A DNA stretch of 64,000 nucleotides from Mytilus galloprovincialis (taxonomy: Eukaryota; Mollusca; Bivalvia; Mytilida; Mytilidae). Of this stretch, positions 13,072-24,659 are shown piece after piece. A model generated the notes under the pieces. The model did no database searches. It was not told where the DNA came from and worked only from the letters and a program-made list of their open reading frames with translations. The position numbers and the translations under genes are program-made. The number at the start of each line of letters is the position of its first letter. The stretch's first letter is position 1. Location: assembly GCF_965363235.1 (NCBI RefSeq), contig NC_134849.1, forward strand, positions 19,556,863-19,620,862. The letters run 5' to 3'.

Positions 13072-15961
13072 AACTTCTAATTACTTCTGATCAGATTCCA
13101 ATAACTGGATGTTCAAATACAAGTATAAAGCAACCTAGCAACAGTGAAGTTGTATGTATTTCTTTTATAATAAATAAATTCAACGTATGATTCAGGAGGA
13201 AATATTTCCAATTAATCTGTTTCGAATTAATAAGACTTATAGATTTAGTCCTGTTGGAAATTTTGCACAGTTGTCGTTTATATTTATATATAGAATGTAA
13301 AAATAAGGTTTGCACAGTATAACATTTAATCGAAATATCTTCCCATCAAAAAGGAAACCCGTTATCCAAGTGATAAAACTGTTCCCATCTTATTTTTATA
13401 TACAACACTGAACGTGCGAAAAAAAAATGTTAATACATATAGATTAGTATCAGCGAATCACACGGCTTGGCATAATAAATTAATTCCAGATTTGCTTACT
13501 AAGACAATTCTAGTGATATTAATACCACCTTCTTAATGTGGACCCTCGCTGACAAATTGATAAAGTTGTGAACACCTTTATTTCCGTAAATCTTAGGTCA
13601 ATTTACATAGGGATATAATTTGATAAAATACTGCGATGAGAGCTGCTTTGGTACACTAAGATGTATAAAAAAATTGCGAATGACAAATATACCCAAGACT
13701 TGTTTTTCAAATTAGTAAAAGATAGTGACTTATTACGTTTAAAATTAATTTATGAGCATGTATCATTTTTAATTAAAAGAAACTAAAAATACAGGTGTTA
13801 CATACAGCAGCCCCAAAAATAAACCATAATAACAACGAATATCTAAAGGTCAACACGAAATCCAGTTTTCAGTTAAGGATCATTGTATAATATCTATTTA
13901 TTTGTAGAAGCTTTATTAAGATTAAATGAAAAAGACCAAAAGGACATTTAAAACTCATATGTCGAGGAAAGTTAACGTTTACAATTTTATGACAAAAGAC
14001 AAAAAAACGACGACACGACAAACAAATAAATCAAGTAGTCCCAAAGAAAAAAACTAAGCTTGTATGAGTTTGTCTATTATAACGACTATTTTGCACAGCA
14101 GAAAAATACGATGATGTTGGTTAATTATACTCTATTCAAAAATAAACTCATCATATATACCAGGATTGACATTTTATATTTGCGCCAGACGCGCGTGTCG
14201 TCTTCAAAAGACTCATCAGTGACGCTCGAATCAAACACATGTTAAAAAGGCCAAATTAATTACGACGTTGAAGAGCATAAATTACACTTGTGGTGGGATT
14301 TTACTAGCATATTCGTTCTTAATTCAATGTCTTCTGACTGGTATGTTGACCAGTCATTCATTGGTTGATTGAATGAATGGTAGCAGACTACTTGCTACAT
14401 ATATATGCCTAGTATTGTCTATGAGGTTTTTTTTAACATCAAACCGTTTAACGGCAAACTTCTATAGTATATTGTAGAAACAAAAACCATTAAAGCAATT
14501 ATAGGCAATTCTGTTTAGTATGTCGATCGGGATGAATATTAGACAATTTTGACTGCTTCATAAAAATGAGGAAGATGGTTATGGCAATTTATTTAGGTAT
14601 TTCAGAAATTAGGGGAGGGACTATTACATCGACATAATACAACAAAACAAGATGAAGTATACAATGTATTGATAATGTAGATAAGCTTACCCCATAGGAA
14701 ATTGATTACATTTTGTATATATTACAATGTAACTTTGGCTTTTGAAGTCTTTGATAAACAAATAAAACAGCTTATGTCTATTTGATTTCGACATGACTTT
14801 CAAAATACTTCTGTCTGTATTTGATGCATAGTCTGTCTGTATTTTTGTACTAATCGTCAATAACGTTACCCCACAGGTTTTGATTCTAAGTTTAATTCTT
14901 CGTCGTTTATATCTTGTAAGATTTTCAATTAACTTATCAGAATGAAAAATGATATGGCAACTAAAAGCTTAAAAATCAGGTTATTAAATTCTAATTACAA
15001 AAGTTGTTGCATAACATTTTTCAATTATTCATTTTAATTGAACTACACAATAAATAAAGCGAGACTACAAACATATAAATTATATGAGGTAGGTTTATTA
15101 ACATCTAACATATATTTATCAATTTGATAATGTTACGTTCATAGAAACAGCGGGTGCATAAGATGCGAGTTTTATCCAATGTTTTCATATCTATCACATA
15201 TAGAATCACAGTAATACGATTTCTGGGACGTCAATTTTCTGCACAATTTAAAAAAAAATTGAAAATACGTTTTAGTGTAGTGTTAACATGATAATTATAA
15301 TATTATATTCATATTTCAAATATTTCAGAATTTGTTTGACTTGCCTATTTTCAAAAATAGATATAATGGAAGTCTTTGATAATACAAATATTATGCTATT
15401 AGTAATATACTCCATGTACTTAATTTAATATACTGCACCGTTTATATTTTCCCATCAACAATCATTATATTTCATTCATAAATAAAAAATAAAATATCTT
15501 TACAACATCAACCGATATTCATTTCGGGATAAGAAAATAAAGGACCTCAATGATCCGAGGGTCAATTTGAAATAACAAAATATGAGACAAAAAAATAATA
15601 CCGGTATATGAGCACCCGATTTCAATACAGGGCTATCATCGCTGTCATTTAAAATAGAGTAAGCTTTAAAATAATCAACAATAAGGTTTTCATATAAATA
15701 TAGTTTTTACAACATTGCTGCTATTAATGAGTGCTATTTTATAATGTCTTTTTCCTGTACGCAATCGTCTTACGTGTAGCTCCGTCGATTCCAAAAACTA
15801 CAATGCATTTGTTCGAAGCATTTTCTTTTGATACACTGTAAAAAGTCATCAAAGATATATATCAATCTAAAATTTGTACCACCTCGTAAGCAAAAATTGT
15901 TAGTCGAGTGATGAGAATCAAATTCTGTTTATGCAAATATATATTTTTTCCGAATCTTATT
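13072..15961. other. Intergenic between genes B and C
   Basis: No exon recognised. Contains one hammerhead-repeat fragment (14182-14225, minus strand) and otherwise AT-rich sequence. Gene B's promoter should lie just above 13071. Confidence 0.5.
14182..14225 (-). ncRNA. Hammerhead ribozyme motif, probably inactive
   Basis: On the minus strand this 44-nt block has the CTGATGA box, the stem II GTC/GAC arms, the GTC cleavage triplet and matching stem I arms of the copies at 49265 and 52849. The second core box is changed, so self-cleavage is unlikely. Confidence 0.55.
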
Positions 15962-16278
15962 TTACTTGTTAATCTTAATCTGAACAGAAATTGCACTGTT
16001 GTTTTCTTTATCTTTCCTGTCCAAATCTTCTTCAGTTTCCGCCGGAAGTTCTTTGATTGGTTTTACAATAGTTTTTTCATTTTTTATGTGGACCACAACA
16101 TTAACAATGTTGACGATTGTTGAAATAAAGAAAAGTACACACGCAGTTGCTGCCATAAAAAATCCAGTTGATAAATTGTCTTCGTCCGGGTAAAATGACG
16201 TCGGATCGTAGAAAACTGGCGCTAGCATCAATTTGTATTTGTTCTTGTAGTAGTTCAAAGTATATCCTAATATTGACC
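15962..16278 (-). CDS. Gene C exon 3
   Basis: 317 bp after the acceptor TGTATTTTAG. Begins G-SILGYTLNYYKNKY and ends in TAA after QIKINK. Confidence 0.86.
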
Positions 16279-18982
16279 CTAAAATACAAAAGTACAAAAA
16301 AAATATCTGTTTGGTTAGGGTTATTTCCTGCAAACCTATTTTTCTTTACTTTTCTCTATGTGTTCTCAGCCTAATTAAGATTCCAATGCAAAAGTAACAA
16401 TTTTTCAGCTAAATAATGTATATGCAATCAATAAATAATAATATAATACGAACTGAACTTGCTACAGGATTTTGTATGAATGTTTATTGGCTTTTGACCA
16501 GTTTTCAGTAACACCGAGTATTCTTACATGGAAACTATGACTATGTGTGTAGGCTGTCCGCTAGTTGTTTACTTGGCGTAGTATCAATATTATTCGTATA
16601 GATCGTTTAAACTACTTTTAACAGTTGGTTCTTATGTTACGGTGTTACACTAATGTCTTACAGAATAGTTGGATATAGGCATTCAGATATATCCTGTCAC
16701 ATTATGTATCTGTCTGTCATGAAGAAAGAGCCCGTATTTATGTGGGGTTAATAATTTTATATCATAATTGTTTTTCGTTTAATGGTTTGCTCATTAATCA
16801 GGTCGTTTGGGGAATTTTGTTTTCGTCTGAACTGTTAAAAACATTTGTTCATGTCAATGACTTTTACAGATTGTTAAAATATTCAGTATGAGTTTGTGCA
16901 TTGTTGAAGGTCGCAGAGGAAACCATAGTTGATAATATCTGTTTATACACATGTTAACTAGATAACAAAAAGGATAAACTCAAACTAAAATCTATTTCGT
17001 GTTTGTATAATTGCAATCTTTAAACTAAAAAGACTTATACAAACAATTTCAAATGATTTGTGTAATCCAACTCACCTGCTGCTAGAGAAAGTACGGAAGA
17101 TGTAATTCTGCAAGAATTCAAAACAAAATCTTTCTTTTTCAAAAACGGAACCAAACTTGCCGGTAGTATAACAGCCAATGATGTACATCCTATTCCAAGT
17201 GTAGCCATGATCAATATTCTCGGTAAGACTCGCCAGGAATCTGTAAAATATAGGCGGATAAAAAATAATGCCAAATGAACATTCTGTTTGTATGTGCCTG
17301 TCCATGGGCAGAAGTCTGTATGGCAGTGGTTGTCGTTTGTTGCTGTGTTGCATATTTGTTTTTTCGTGCATTTTTCATACAGAAATAAGACGTTAGATTT
17401 CTCGTTTGAATTGTTTTACATTGTCATTTCGGTTCCTTTTATAGCTGACTATGCGGTATTAGATTCGTTCATTGTTGAGGACTGTACGGTTACCTGTAGT
17501 TATAGTTGCTACTTTCTGTATCATTTGGTCTTAGTAAAGAGTTGTCTCATTGGCAATCATACCACATGTTCTTTTTTATATCTTTTGTCGGATTGTTGTC
17601 TTTTTGACCGATTCCCAGTTTCCATTCTCAATATTACAGAACGTAAAAGGTTTATATATAGATACATATACGTAGACGAATACAATGTTTGAGTGTGATG
17701 CATGCACGAGATCAATGTAAAACATACTAACATATCTATAATATACTTCATTTACTATATTTAAAAATTGTACTGCATATGCTATACTGGAACAAAATCG
17801 GTGTATTTGCTTAACTTTTAATTCTGAAAATGTGAAACCAAAAAGTGTAGCCTACTTTTTATAGAACCGAACCATTGACGTTCGGTCAATTTAATCAATA
17901 GAAGTTTGTAAATTTCAAAATTTTAATAGAAATAAATGTTAGTTTGAAAGTAATGGGATAACATCCTTGAAATATAACAAATACAGATTGGACATGTGAT
18001 GGTCAATACTAATTTGATCTTGCACAAGTGATTGGTTATTTCAAAGGAGAATAGATGTCTGTGTTTACTTCCAACAAATCCATGAAAAAAGCATGAATGA
18101 CGTTAGGACAAGCAATACAATAAAAACTTCACCGGTGTTGAACTTACTTTGTTAGCTTTGGTATGATCATGCATAGAGCCGTTACATGTTACATCTAAAA
18201 GAAATCGATGTAAGAACTATCGTTGTAACTATCCAACGGCTTTATTAGATATATATATCGTGGTGAAAGAAGTCCACAAAGTGGAAAACATGTCAATTTT
18301 CGTCAAGTATTTAGAAATGAAAAATAAGTATAAACTGTCATAACTAGTATAAGGAAATGATTGCCAGTGAGACACTATCCGCCAAAGTAACTTAATTGCT
18401 TTTGTCATTTTTAGTATGTTAAAGCTTACTATGCAGTATGTTTTTTCCTCATTGTTGAAGGTCGTACGATGGCCTATACTTGTTAACTTTTAGGTTATAT
18501 AGTCTCCATTTTATTGTTGTCTCATTGGTGATCAAACCACGTATTGATTTTCGACAGGATATATTATCATTCAATAACCTTATAAATACAAAATGCACAT
18601 ATCATTCAAGCTTTCTGCTTGAAATTAATACTGTATAGATTTAAACCACATCCCGTGAAATTATTTTTCATCATATAACAACTCATGTCTCTCTATCACA
18701 TCGCAATTTATTTTAATTTATTTTACATATTTTACCTTTCTTGATGAGCTCATAAGCCTGAGCAGGATCATTGGTGTTAACATATGCATCAAAACTAGTC
18801 CATAGATTCTGATAGGCATAAATACGAAACACAGGTCCATTTGGATCGCCATAACTAGTTCCACTATTATATAAATTCCACTTGATTGATTTTGAAAGCG
18901 ATCCACCAGATAGTGAAATTGCTAAAATAATGCACCCTCCCGATGCCATAAGCAGTATATTTGGAAGAGTGGAGAATTTCAT
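15962..18982 (-). CDS. Gene C: four-TM claudin/PMP22-like membrane protein, 3 exons
   Basis: Complement of 15962-16278, 17076-17240 and 18736-18982: 729 bp, 242 residues, no interruption. TM1 about 8-29; W35 and NLW at 59-61; exon 2 begins D-SWRVLPRIL with TM2 and ends SVLSLAAG; loop 2 has YPDEDNLSTG; TM4 ATACVLFFISTIVNIVNVVV; the tail of about 38 residues is rich in K, E and D and ends QIKINK. It is the most diverged of the three minus-strand genes, with a longer loop 1 (YGDPNGPVFR insert). Its start codon lies about 5.4 kb from the start of gene D on the other strand, so the cluster flips orientation here. Confidence 0.86.
17076..17240 (-). CDS. Gene C exon 2
   Basis: 165 bp, phase 1 to phase 1, acceptor TTTTACAG, donor GCAG|GTGAG. 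Encodes TM2 and the beginning of TM3. Confidence 0.87.
17390..17580 (-). repeat. Dispersed repeat (CAATGAGACAACTC family), inverted copy in gene C intron 1
   Basis: GAGTTGTCTCATTGGCAATC and ACCACATGTTCTTTTT read in reverse match the full copy at 47305-47745. Further inverted fragments are at about 18340-18540 and 19680-19800. Confidence 0.6.
18736..18982 (-). CDS. Gene C exon 1
   Basis: 247 bp from ATG (MKFSTLPNILLM) to the AGAAAG|GTAAAAT donor; phase 1. Contains KSIKWNLYN and NLWTSFDAY. Confidence 0.86.
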
Positions 18983-20234
18983 TCTTATAATTTGCCTTTT
19001 GTGTGCACTAAACGAAACGTTTCACTTAAAATCAAGAAGTTCTTAATGTTATTGACTATGAAGATAAATAGTGTACCATTTTCACATGTGAAATCTGTAG
19101 CACCTTATATTTATTCAAATATATTTAATCAATTATCTATCAGATTAATAAAATTAAACTGTTGAAAAAATGTCTTTCCGACAAATACTTCGGGGTTGTT
19201 TTCAAAACTGAAATGTTCTGACGAAAACCTTTTATATATGTGGCGAAGTAAAGGACCCATTTCTTCATTGTCTACCCGATTGTTACCATGATGAGTGGTT
19301 TATCGCCGTATCACTGGATAGAGATGTACCTTATCAGATAGTCATAAATTGTAAACAAACAAATTATTGTGATTATTAACATTTTCTTCAACAGTTCTTG
19401 ATCAATGTGTACAATAAAATTTAAAGATTTTGAATTGACCGTTACCTTACGCGACCTGTTCTTAAATATCTATCATAATAAGTGTGGACACAGATCAATG
19501 TGGATAGTATTTTTCGATTGTGGTAGTATTCCTACGTCTTACTTTTCTCGTAGTATATTGAACTGTTTCCCATGAAGCTAATATCAAGTGGTACGTTGAT
19601 AGTTAATACAGCTACAAAATGTATACGAAACGTGTAAATTGTGATTATTAACATTTTCTTCAACAGTTCTTCAATAGGACGTTTATAGTAAATAAAAGGC
19701 TCTTTGTTGAAGATTGTACCTTTACCTATAATGGTTTATTTTTACAAAGTGTGACTTGGATGGAGAGTTGTTTGATTGGCACGCATACCACATCTAATAT
19801 CTACAAAAAGATATTTGTTTATGCTGATCTATTATAGAAGAAAATCAAACTATTGATAATGGTCTTCTGTCAATTTATGAAAGAATTATCTGAGTCTTAA
19901 CTTTCGTTCATAAACGGACCCTTTAGATTGTAAAGATTATTTAAATAAGACGTAAAAAATGGTATATCACACTGAGTACATATCGAATGCCTTCCCTTTC
20001 CTCTAAATCTATCTCTCAAGTATATCATTATGAAAGCATCATAACAAGTTGTACCGCATATTGTTTAAGGTAAACAAGAATATTTGGAATTCTACTCATG
20101 AGTTCAGCGATATACGTCTGAATTTATCTGTTATATAATTTTATGATAATGGTTGCAAAATTGTTGTTGTTATTGACTTGAAAGTTAAAAAATGGAAAGT
20201 TAGACCAACAGAACATTACAATATGAGTATTTGT

Positions 20235-20515
20235 TTGATGCGCACAACTTTAAAGTGACATGCGCACGACTTCAAAACTCAAGCACACGTTTGTACAGAA
20301 GTACAATGTAGTCAAACTTAGTCTAAAAGCCAACCCCACAAGTTTGAAAGTAGTGGGCACCATTTTTAAATGTTGTGCACACCAACTTTAAAGTCGTTTG
20401 CAATAGTTTGTAAGTCGTACGCACCTAGTTAAAAAAACCAAGTTTGAAAGTTGTGCGTGCCAGTGTCAAAGTCGTGTGCACGATTTTCAAACTGGTGCGT
20501 CCTGATTTAATCTCC
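20235..20515. repeat. Imperfect alternating-orientation array around GTGCGCAC/ACTTTAAAGT
   Basis: About eight loosely matching pieces such as TGCGCACAACTTTAAAGT, GCGCACGACTTCAAA, TGTGCACACCAACTTTAAAG and GTTTGAAAGTTGTGCGTGCC recur every 20-45 bp, switching strand. No gene overlaps it. Confidence 0.6.
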
Positions 20516-22437
20516 GCCAAGTGATTTTATCTATATTCACATGGCACTTATAATATTTTGAACAAATTCAAAATGTAATGAACCATTGAAGTGATTATGT
20601 CACTTAATTATGTAAATTTACTTATAAAAAATATTAATTGCCTCAAACAGGAGGGAACTTTTATTGAATCCTATTACCACAGACCTTAACTTGATTCATA
20701 AAGTATGAGAGAAAGAAAGAGAGGAACACATAAAAGAAAAGTTTTTCAACGTGACCGTTAATAAAAAAAAAAATATAACAACATTTTAATCATTGTATAA
20801 TACGCAAAACACACATGAATTTTTATTACTTTTTTCTATTTTCAAAATACTGTAGAATCTTAATACTATATTATTCCCTCTATAGTTGAATCATTGGCTA
20901 TCATACTTTTATATTACATGTTTCCGACAAGTATAACACAATATTGCTCTACATAGATAATAATATAAAAAGTAAAATTGATTTTAAAACTTTAAATATC
21001 TCTCAAACATTAATTCGTAATAATTAAACTTTGTTAAGGAAATGGAGGCTTTACAAAAATTGATTTTAAACGTTACAAATGTCATAAAGTTTGAATAATC
21101 AATCTGTTAAAATCATAAAAGTCTCATATCTTATTAATTCATACATGTTTGTGGTTACGTTTGATCTGTTAAATTGTAACGGTAAACCTACACATACTTA
21201 TAGTTGAAGAGAGTTGCTGTTGATTTGTTATGAGTATCGCGTGCCGTAATCGGGGTTCCTAGAGAAACATTTAACATTGCCGCTAATTCAATCTTGACAT
21301 AAGTTATCTTTCGTCTACAAGGTTTCACATTTGCCTCACCTTAAACAGTCAGTCAAATCGCCATTCGTTAATAGATATGATACCTTGAGACGTTGACAGT
21401 TTTAATTTTTTGATAATTTAGAGGGAACACGTTTCAGCGATTTAACTATATGTTAATAAAATGCATGATGCATGTAGGTTCTCAAATTTCATTTAACGAC
21501 ATCTTGGCATTTCCAATTACATACATTTACCAGGAATGTCAAATGATAGATATCCATATATATAAAAAAATTTGTAAATGATATTCATTTCTATGAGAAC
21601 GCATCAAGAGAGTTTAACGAAATAAGAAAGTGTCACCTTGTTCAAGGTTTTGGCCTCTTTTCTGTGTTCACTTTGACCAGAAATGCTTGTAGTTCAAAGT
21701 AAAAACAAAAACAAATGATCATGTAAATTCGGAGACATTGAACAAAAGAAGGCTCAAGATCTCTTCAACTACCTTATATTGCTAGAACAGACGTTTTCAT
21801 TAGTTTTTAATAAACAGGTATCTTGGACACACATAAATACGACAGAGATGCTTCGCCATAAATAAATAGGTACTTATGTGTTATATAAGTTAGGTTTATA
21901 CATAGTTTGATTTTAATTACTCAGTAGTCATTATTTTAGATCAGTTAGATGTGAAGTTTATCACATGTTCTTAGCAGGAGGTCTAATTACATCAGTTCCA
22001 ATACAAATATACATGTCTTGTTAATTAGTGACCACTTGTGGCATTTGGCTTCCTTTGTCCTTTGTTTCTTGATACATTAATCTTGGTGCAGTTTTAACTC
22101 CTCCCACTTAGGAGTATCCCATTAAGAAGTTGTATATTAAAAACCTGTGTTTGCTGCCATGAGTATTCATGTATTTAAATGCAGATTAAGCAGTTATAAG
22201 AATAATATTGGCTCTAATAGTGTTTTAGCTAAAAACTTGCATCCCACCGACCCCTCCTTTCGCCTTCAATATTGCCATGACAGGGGAATCAATCTCAGTA
22301 CGGTTTATAGATTTCATTTATGAAATTTTATCACTGGTTGTTTCAAAAATTTCACTCATCCCCCAAGAACTTCTGGGGATAAACTGTCAAATTTCATACA
22401 AATTCATTCCAACACCAATTCAACATCAACACTACTA

Positions 22438-22558
22438 GGCGTCCCCATAGCCTCCTTATAGGCTTCCTCATTGTCTCATTATAGGCTTCCTCATAGCCTC
22501 ATAGGCATCATAGCCTCTAGGAGTGATAGCCTCATAGGCTTCCTGATAGCCTCATGCA
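22438..22558. repeat. Short tandem array of CATAGCCTCATAGGCTTCCT-like units
   Basis: ATAGCCTC and ATAGGCTTCCTC alternate in irregular units across about 120 bp. No open frame of note. Confidence 0.7.
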
Positions 22559-23764
22559 TTTATTTTGAACCATCGTTCCAATTGGATTGGTGTGATGTCA
22601 AGCCAGGGGTCTATACTTTGCTACTTTCAGTATGCACATAGCTAGGCTCTTGGTTTAGGCATGGAGCAAAAAACTAAATTTTTTAGCTGAGTAGTTTCCC
22701 CAAGGGCCAAATTATAATTATGATGTATATATATAAAATAAAAGTTGTAATTAAATTATGGTTTATGTTTAATTCAAACATTGATACCAATGGCATTGCT
22801 ACACAGTATTTCCCAGGAGTTTATTTACAAGATAGGTTATAGCAGGAAAAATTAGGTCGATAATTTTACATATCATGAGTTCAAATGGTGTGTTCTGAAG
22901 AAATCAGGGGTAATTAAATTATTTAAATTACTATGAAATTACTATGAACTCATTATGTGTGACTTTGAGGATTTTGTTCACTGACACATTTATTAGCGAA
23001 ATTGAAATATAGGGCAGAAAGTTATATCAGGATGGTTTAATTGTCAGGTCAAAGAATTTGCAAAAAGATATGAGGTTGGATGTTTGCTCAGGTGTTAACA
23101 CTCATTTCCCTATTACATAACAGATTACCAAAGAAAAGATACAGTATAAACAACAGACAATTAAAATAAGATTAGAACAGCATCACATCAAACAGAAATA
23201 AATTTACCCGAAAAATATTTACAAAGAATCAGAACACAATGCAAACATGGAACAAATGACAATTAAACATATTAAGGATCATTTCTGAGAATTTTGTATA
23301 AATGGCATATTAATTTCAATATATCGTCTACAACAATAAACCGGATGTCAAGAAAATATATCAAGCTTTATTGTATACAGTTAAATTGCGATAGTAGGAA
23401 CGCATGTTAACCTCCGTCCTTTGTATTTTAAAAGATCCAATAACACAAAATAATTTCGCACTCATGGGTATCTATAATATAATGTATATTACACGATTTT
23501 ATTTTTCAAATAGTTATTCGTTGAAAAAGAATATATTGTATAAGACAGTTATGTTTACTACAGCAAAGGAAGAAACCCAGTTTCCATTAATTGTTATAAT
23601 CTCTGTGGGGTAAAGAAGCTTTTCTAAAACATGGCTGCGTAATTTTTTTTGTCTACGTAACGTAGCTTACTTCAGGTGCTTGTATATTGCATCCTCGTGA
23701 TTTTTTTTCCTGCCATCAACATTCCAAGGTAATCAAGATTCTGATGGTTGTAATAAATATATAT

Positions 23765-23974
23765 TTAAAAAGTGTTCTTAAACGACAGTAATTCTGCTGG
23801 ATTCGTACTTTCCATAGTGGCACTCGGTTTTCTCTTAATTCTAAGGTCCGTAATGCTTATGATATAAGTAAGTAAATTATTTATTATAGTGACATGTGCA
23901 AATTGTGTACAGATTATAAACATATAACAAATGATAAATATTAATACACCCGACCCAATGGACCTATAAGTCAC
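23765..23974 (-). other. Exon-like frame with one hydrophobic segment, unproven
   Basis: A 69-residue minus-strand frame has a hydrophobic stretch (VLIFIICYMFIICTQF), then a second mildly hydrophobic run and a basic RIKRKP tail before a stop. An acceptor-like ATTTGAG lies just upstream. It could be a relic third exon of the family or chance; it does not align clearly. Confidence 0.15.
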
Positions 23975-24298
23975 CTCAAATAAAATAAAATAATTATAAT
24001 TATTAATTGTTTATATATATATATATATATATATCGACTTCAAACGACAGGTTAGGGAAATAATGCAACATATGTGTATAGTAAATACCTCCTATTCCAT
24101 GTATGAAAAAATAACAACAGTTATTATCATACTATGCACATCTTTTTAAAAAAGAATTGAAGATTAAAAAATCAATTTTCATAAGCCTTATTGAGCGAGT
24201 GAAATCTCATATTTGTCTTAATGATAAGCTTTATAAATGGTTGTATGTTAACATATTATCAGAACAGTGAAGCCATAGGTCCAAAGGCAAAGTTTTTA

Positions 24299-24325
24299 TC
24301 ACATGACTTTTCGTCAAATATAAAA
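24299..24325 (+). promoter_or_regulatory. Promoter module of gene D: M-box/E-box plus TATA
   Basis: TCACATGACTT at 24299-24309 followed by TATAAAAC at 24319, 64 bp before the ATG. The same order and 19-20 bp spacing occur before gene E, and a weaker version before gene F. TCACATGA is the type of M-box bound by MITF-family factors. Confidence 0.55.
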
Positions 24326-24382
24326 CCATAGTTTTTCCTGTCTGGTTCCGTCACAACATCTAATCGTATGCATGTAGGAATA

Positions 24383-24659
24383 ATGGGCAAATTGTTGAAA
24401 ACAGTTGTGAAAATAATTCTAGCAGTGCTTCCTGTTATTTGTATTATGTTACTCACTGTGTCTATAATAATGTTGTCAGTATCATTGGATCCTGGAGTGA
24501 AATGGAATGAATATAACCAGGAAGTCTTTAGTGGAGTAGATGGACATTATTTTAGTACCTTATGGTCTAGTCTTGATGTAGCTTCATTTGTAGGGCAAAG
24601 GGACCCACAACACCCTTGCCATGGAGAATATTGGAATTTACTAAAACCCGTACATGACG
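24383..24659 (+). CDS. Gene D exon 1
   Basis: 277 bp from ATG to a CATGACG|GTAAAA donor, phase 1. TM1, GVKWNEY and TLWSSLD. Confidence 0.86.

Larger units (their letters stand above)
18983..24292. other. Intergenic at the orientation switch between genes C and D
   Basis: No confident exon in 5.3 kb. Holds dispersed-repeat fragments (19680-19800), a 34-bp direct repeat (19366-19399 and 19638-19671), an imperfect palindromic array (20235-20515), a short tandem array (22438-22558), a TA microsatellite near 24014-24034 and one exon-like minus-strand frame at 23765-23974. Confidence 0.5.

Noticed and set aside
17288-17692. 134-codon plus-strand frame opposite gene C intron 1
   Set aside because: Covers inverted dispersed repeats and reads as low-quality, cysteine/phenylalanine-rich sequence.
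20235-22558. CRISPR-like arrays
   Set aside because: Units are irregular, switch strand or lack unique spacers, and the genome is eukaryotic.
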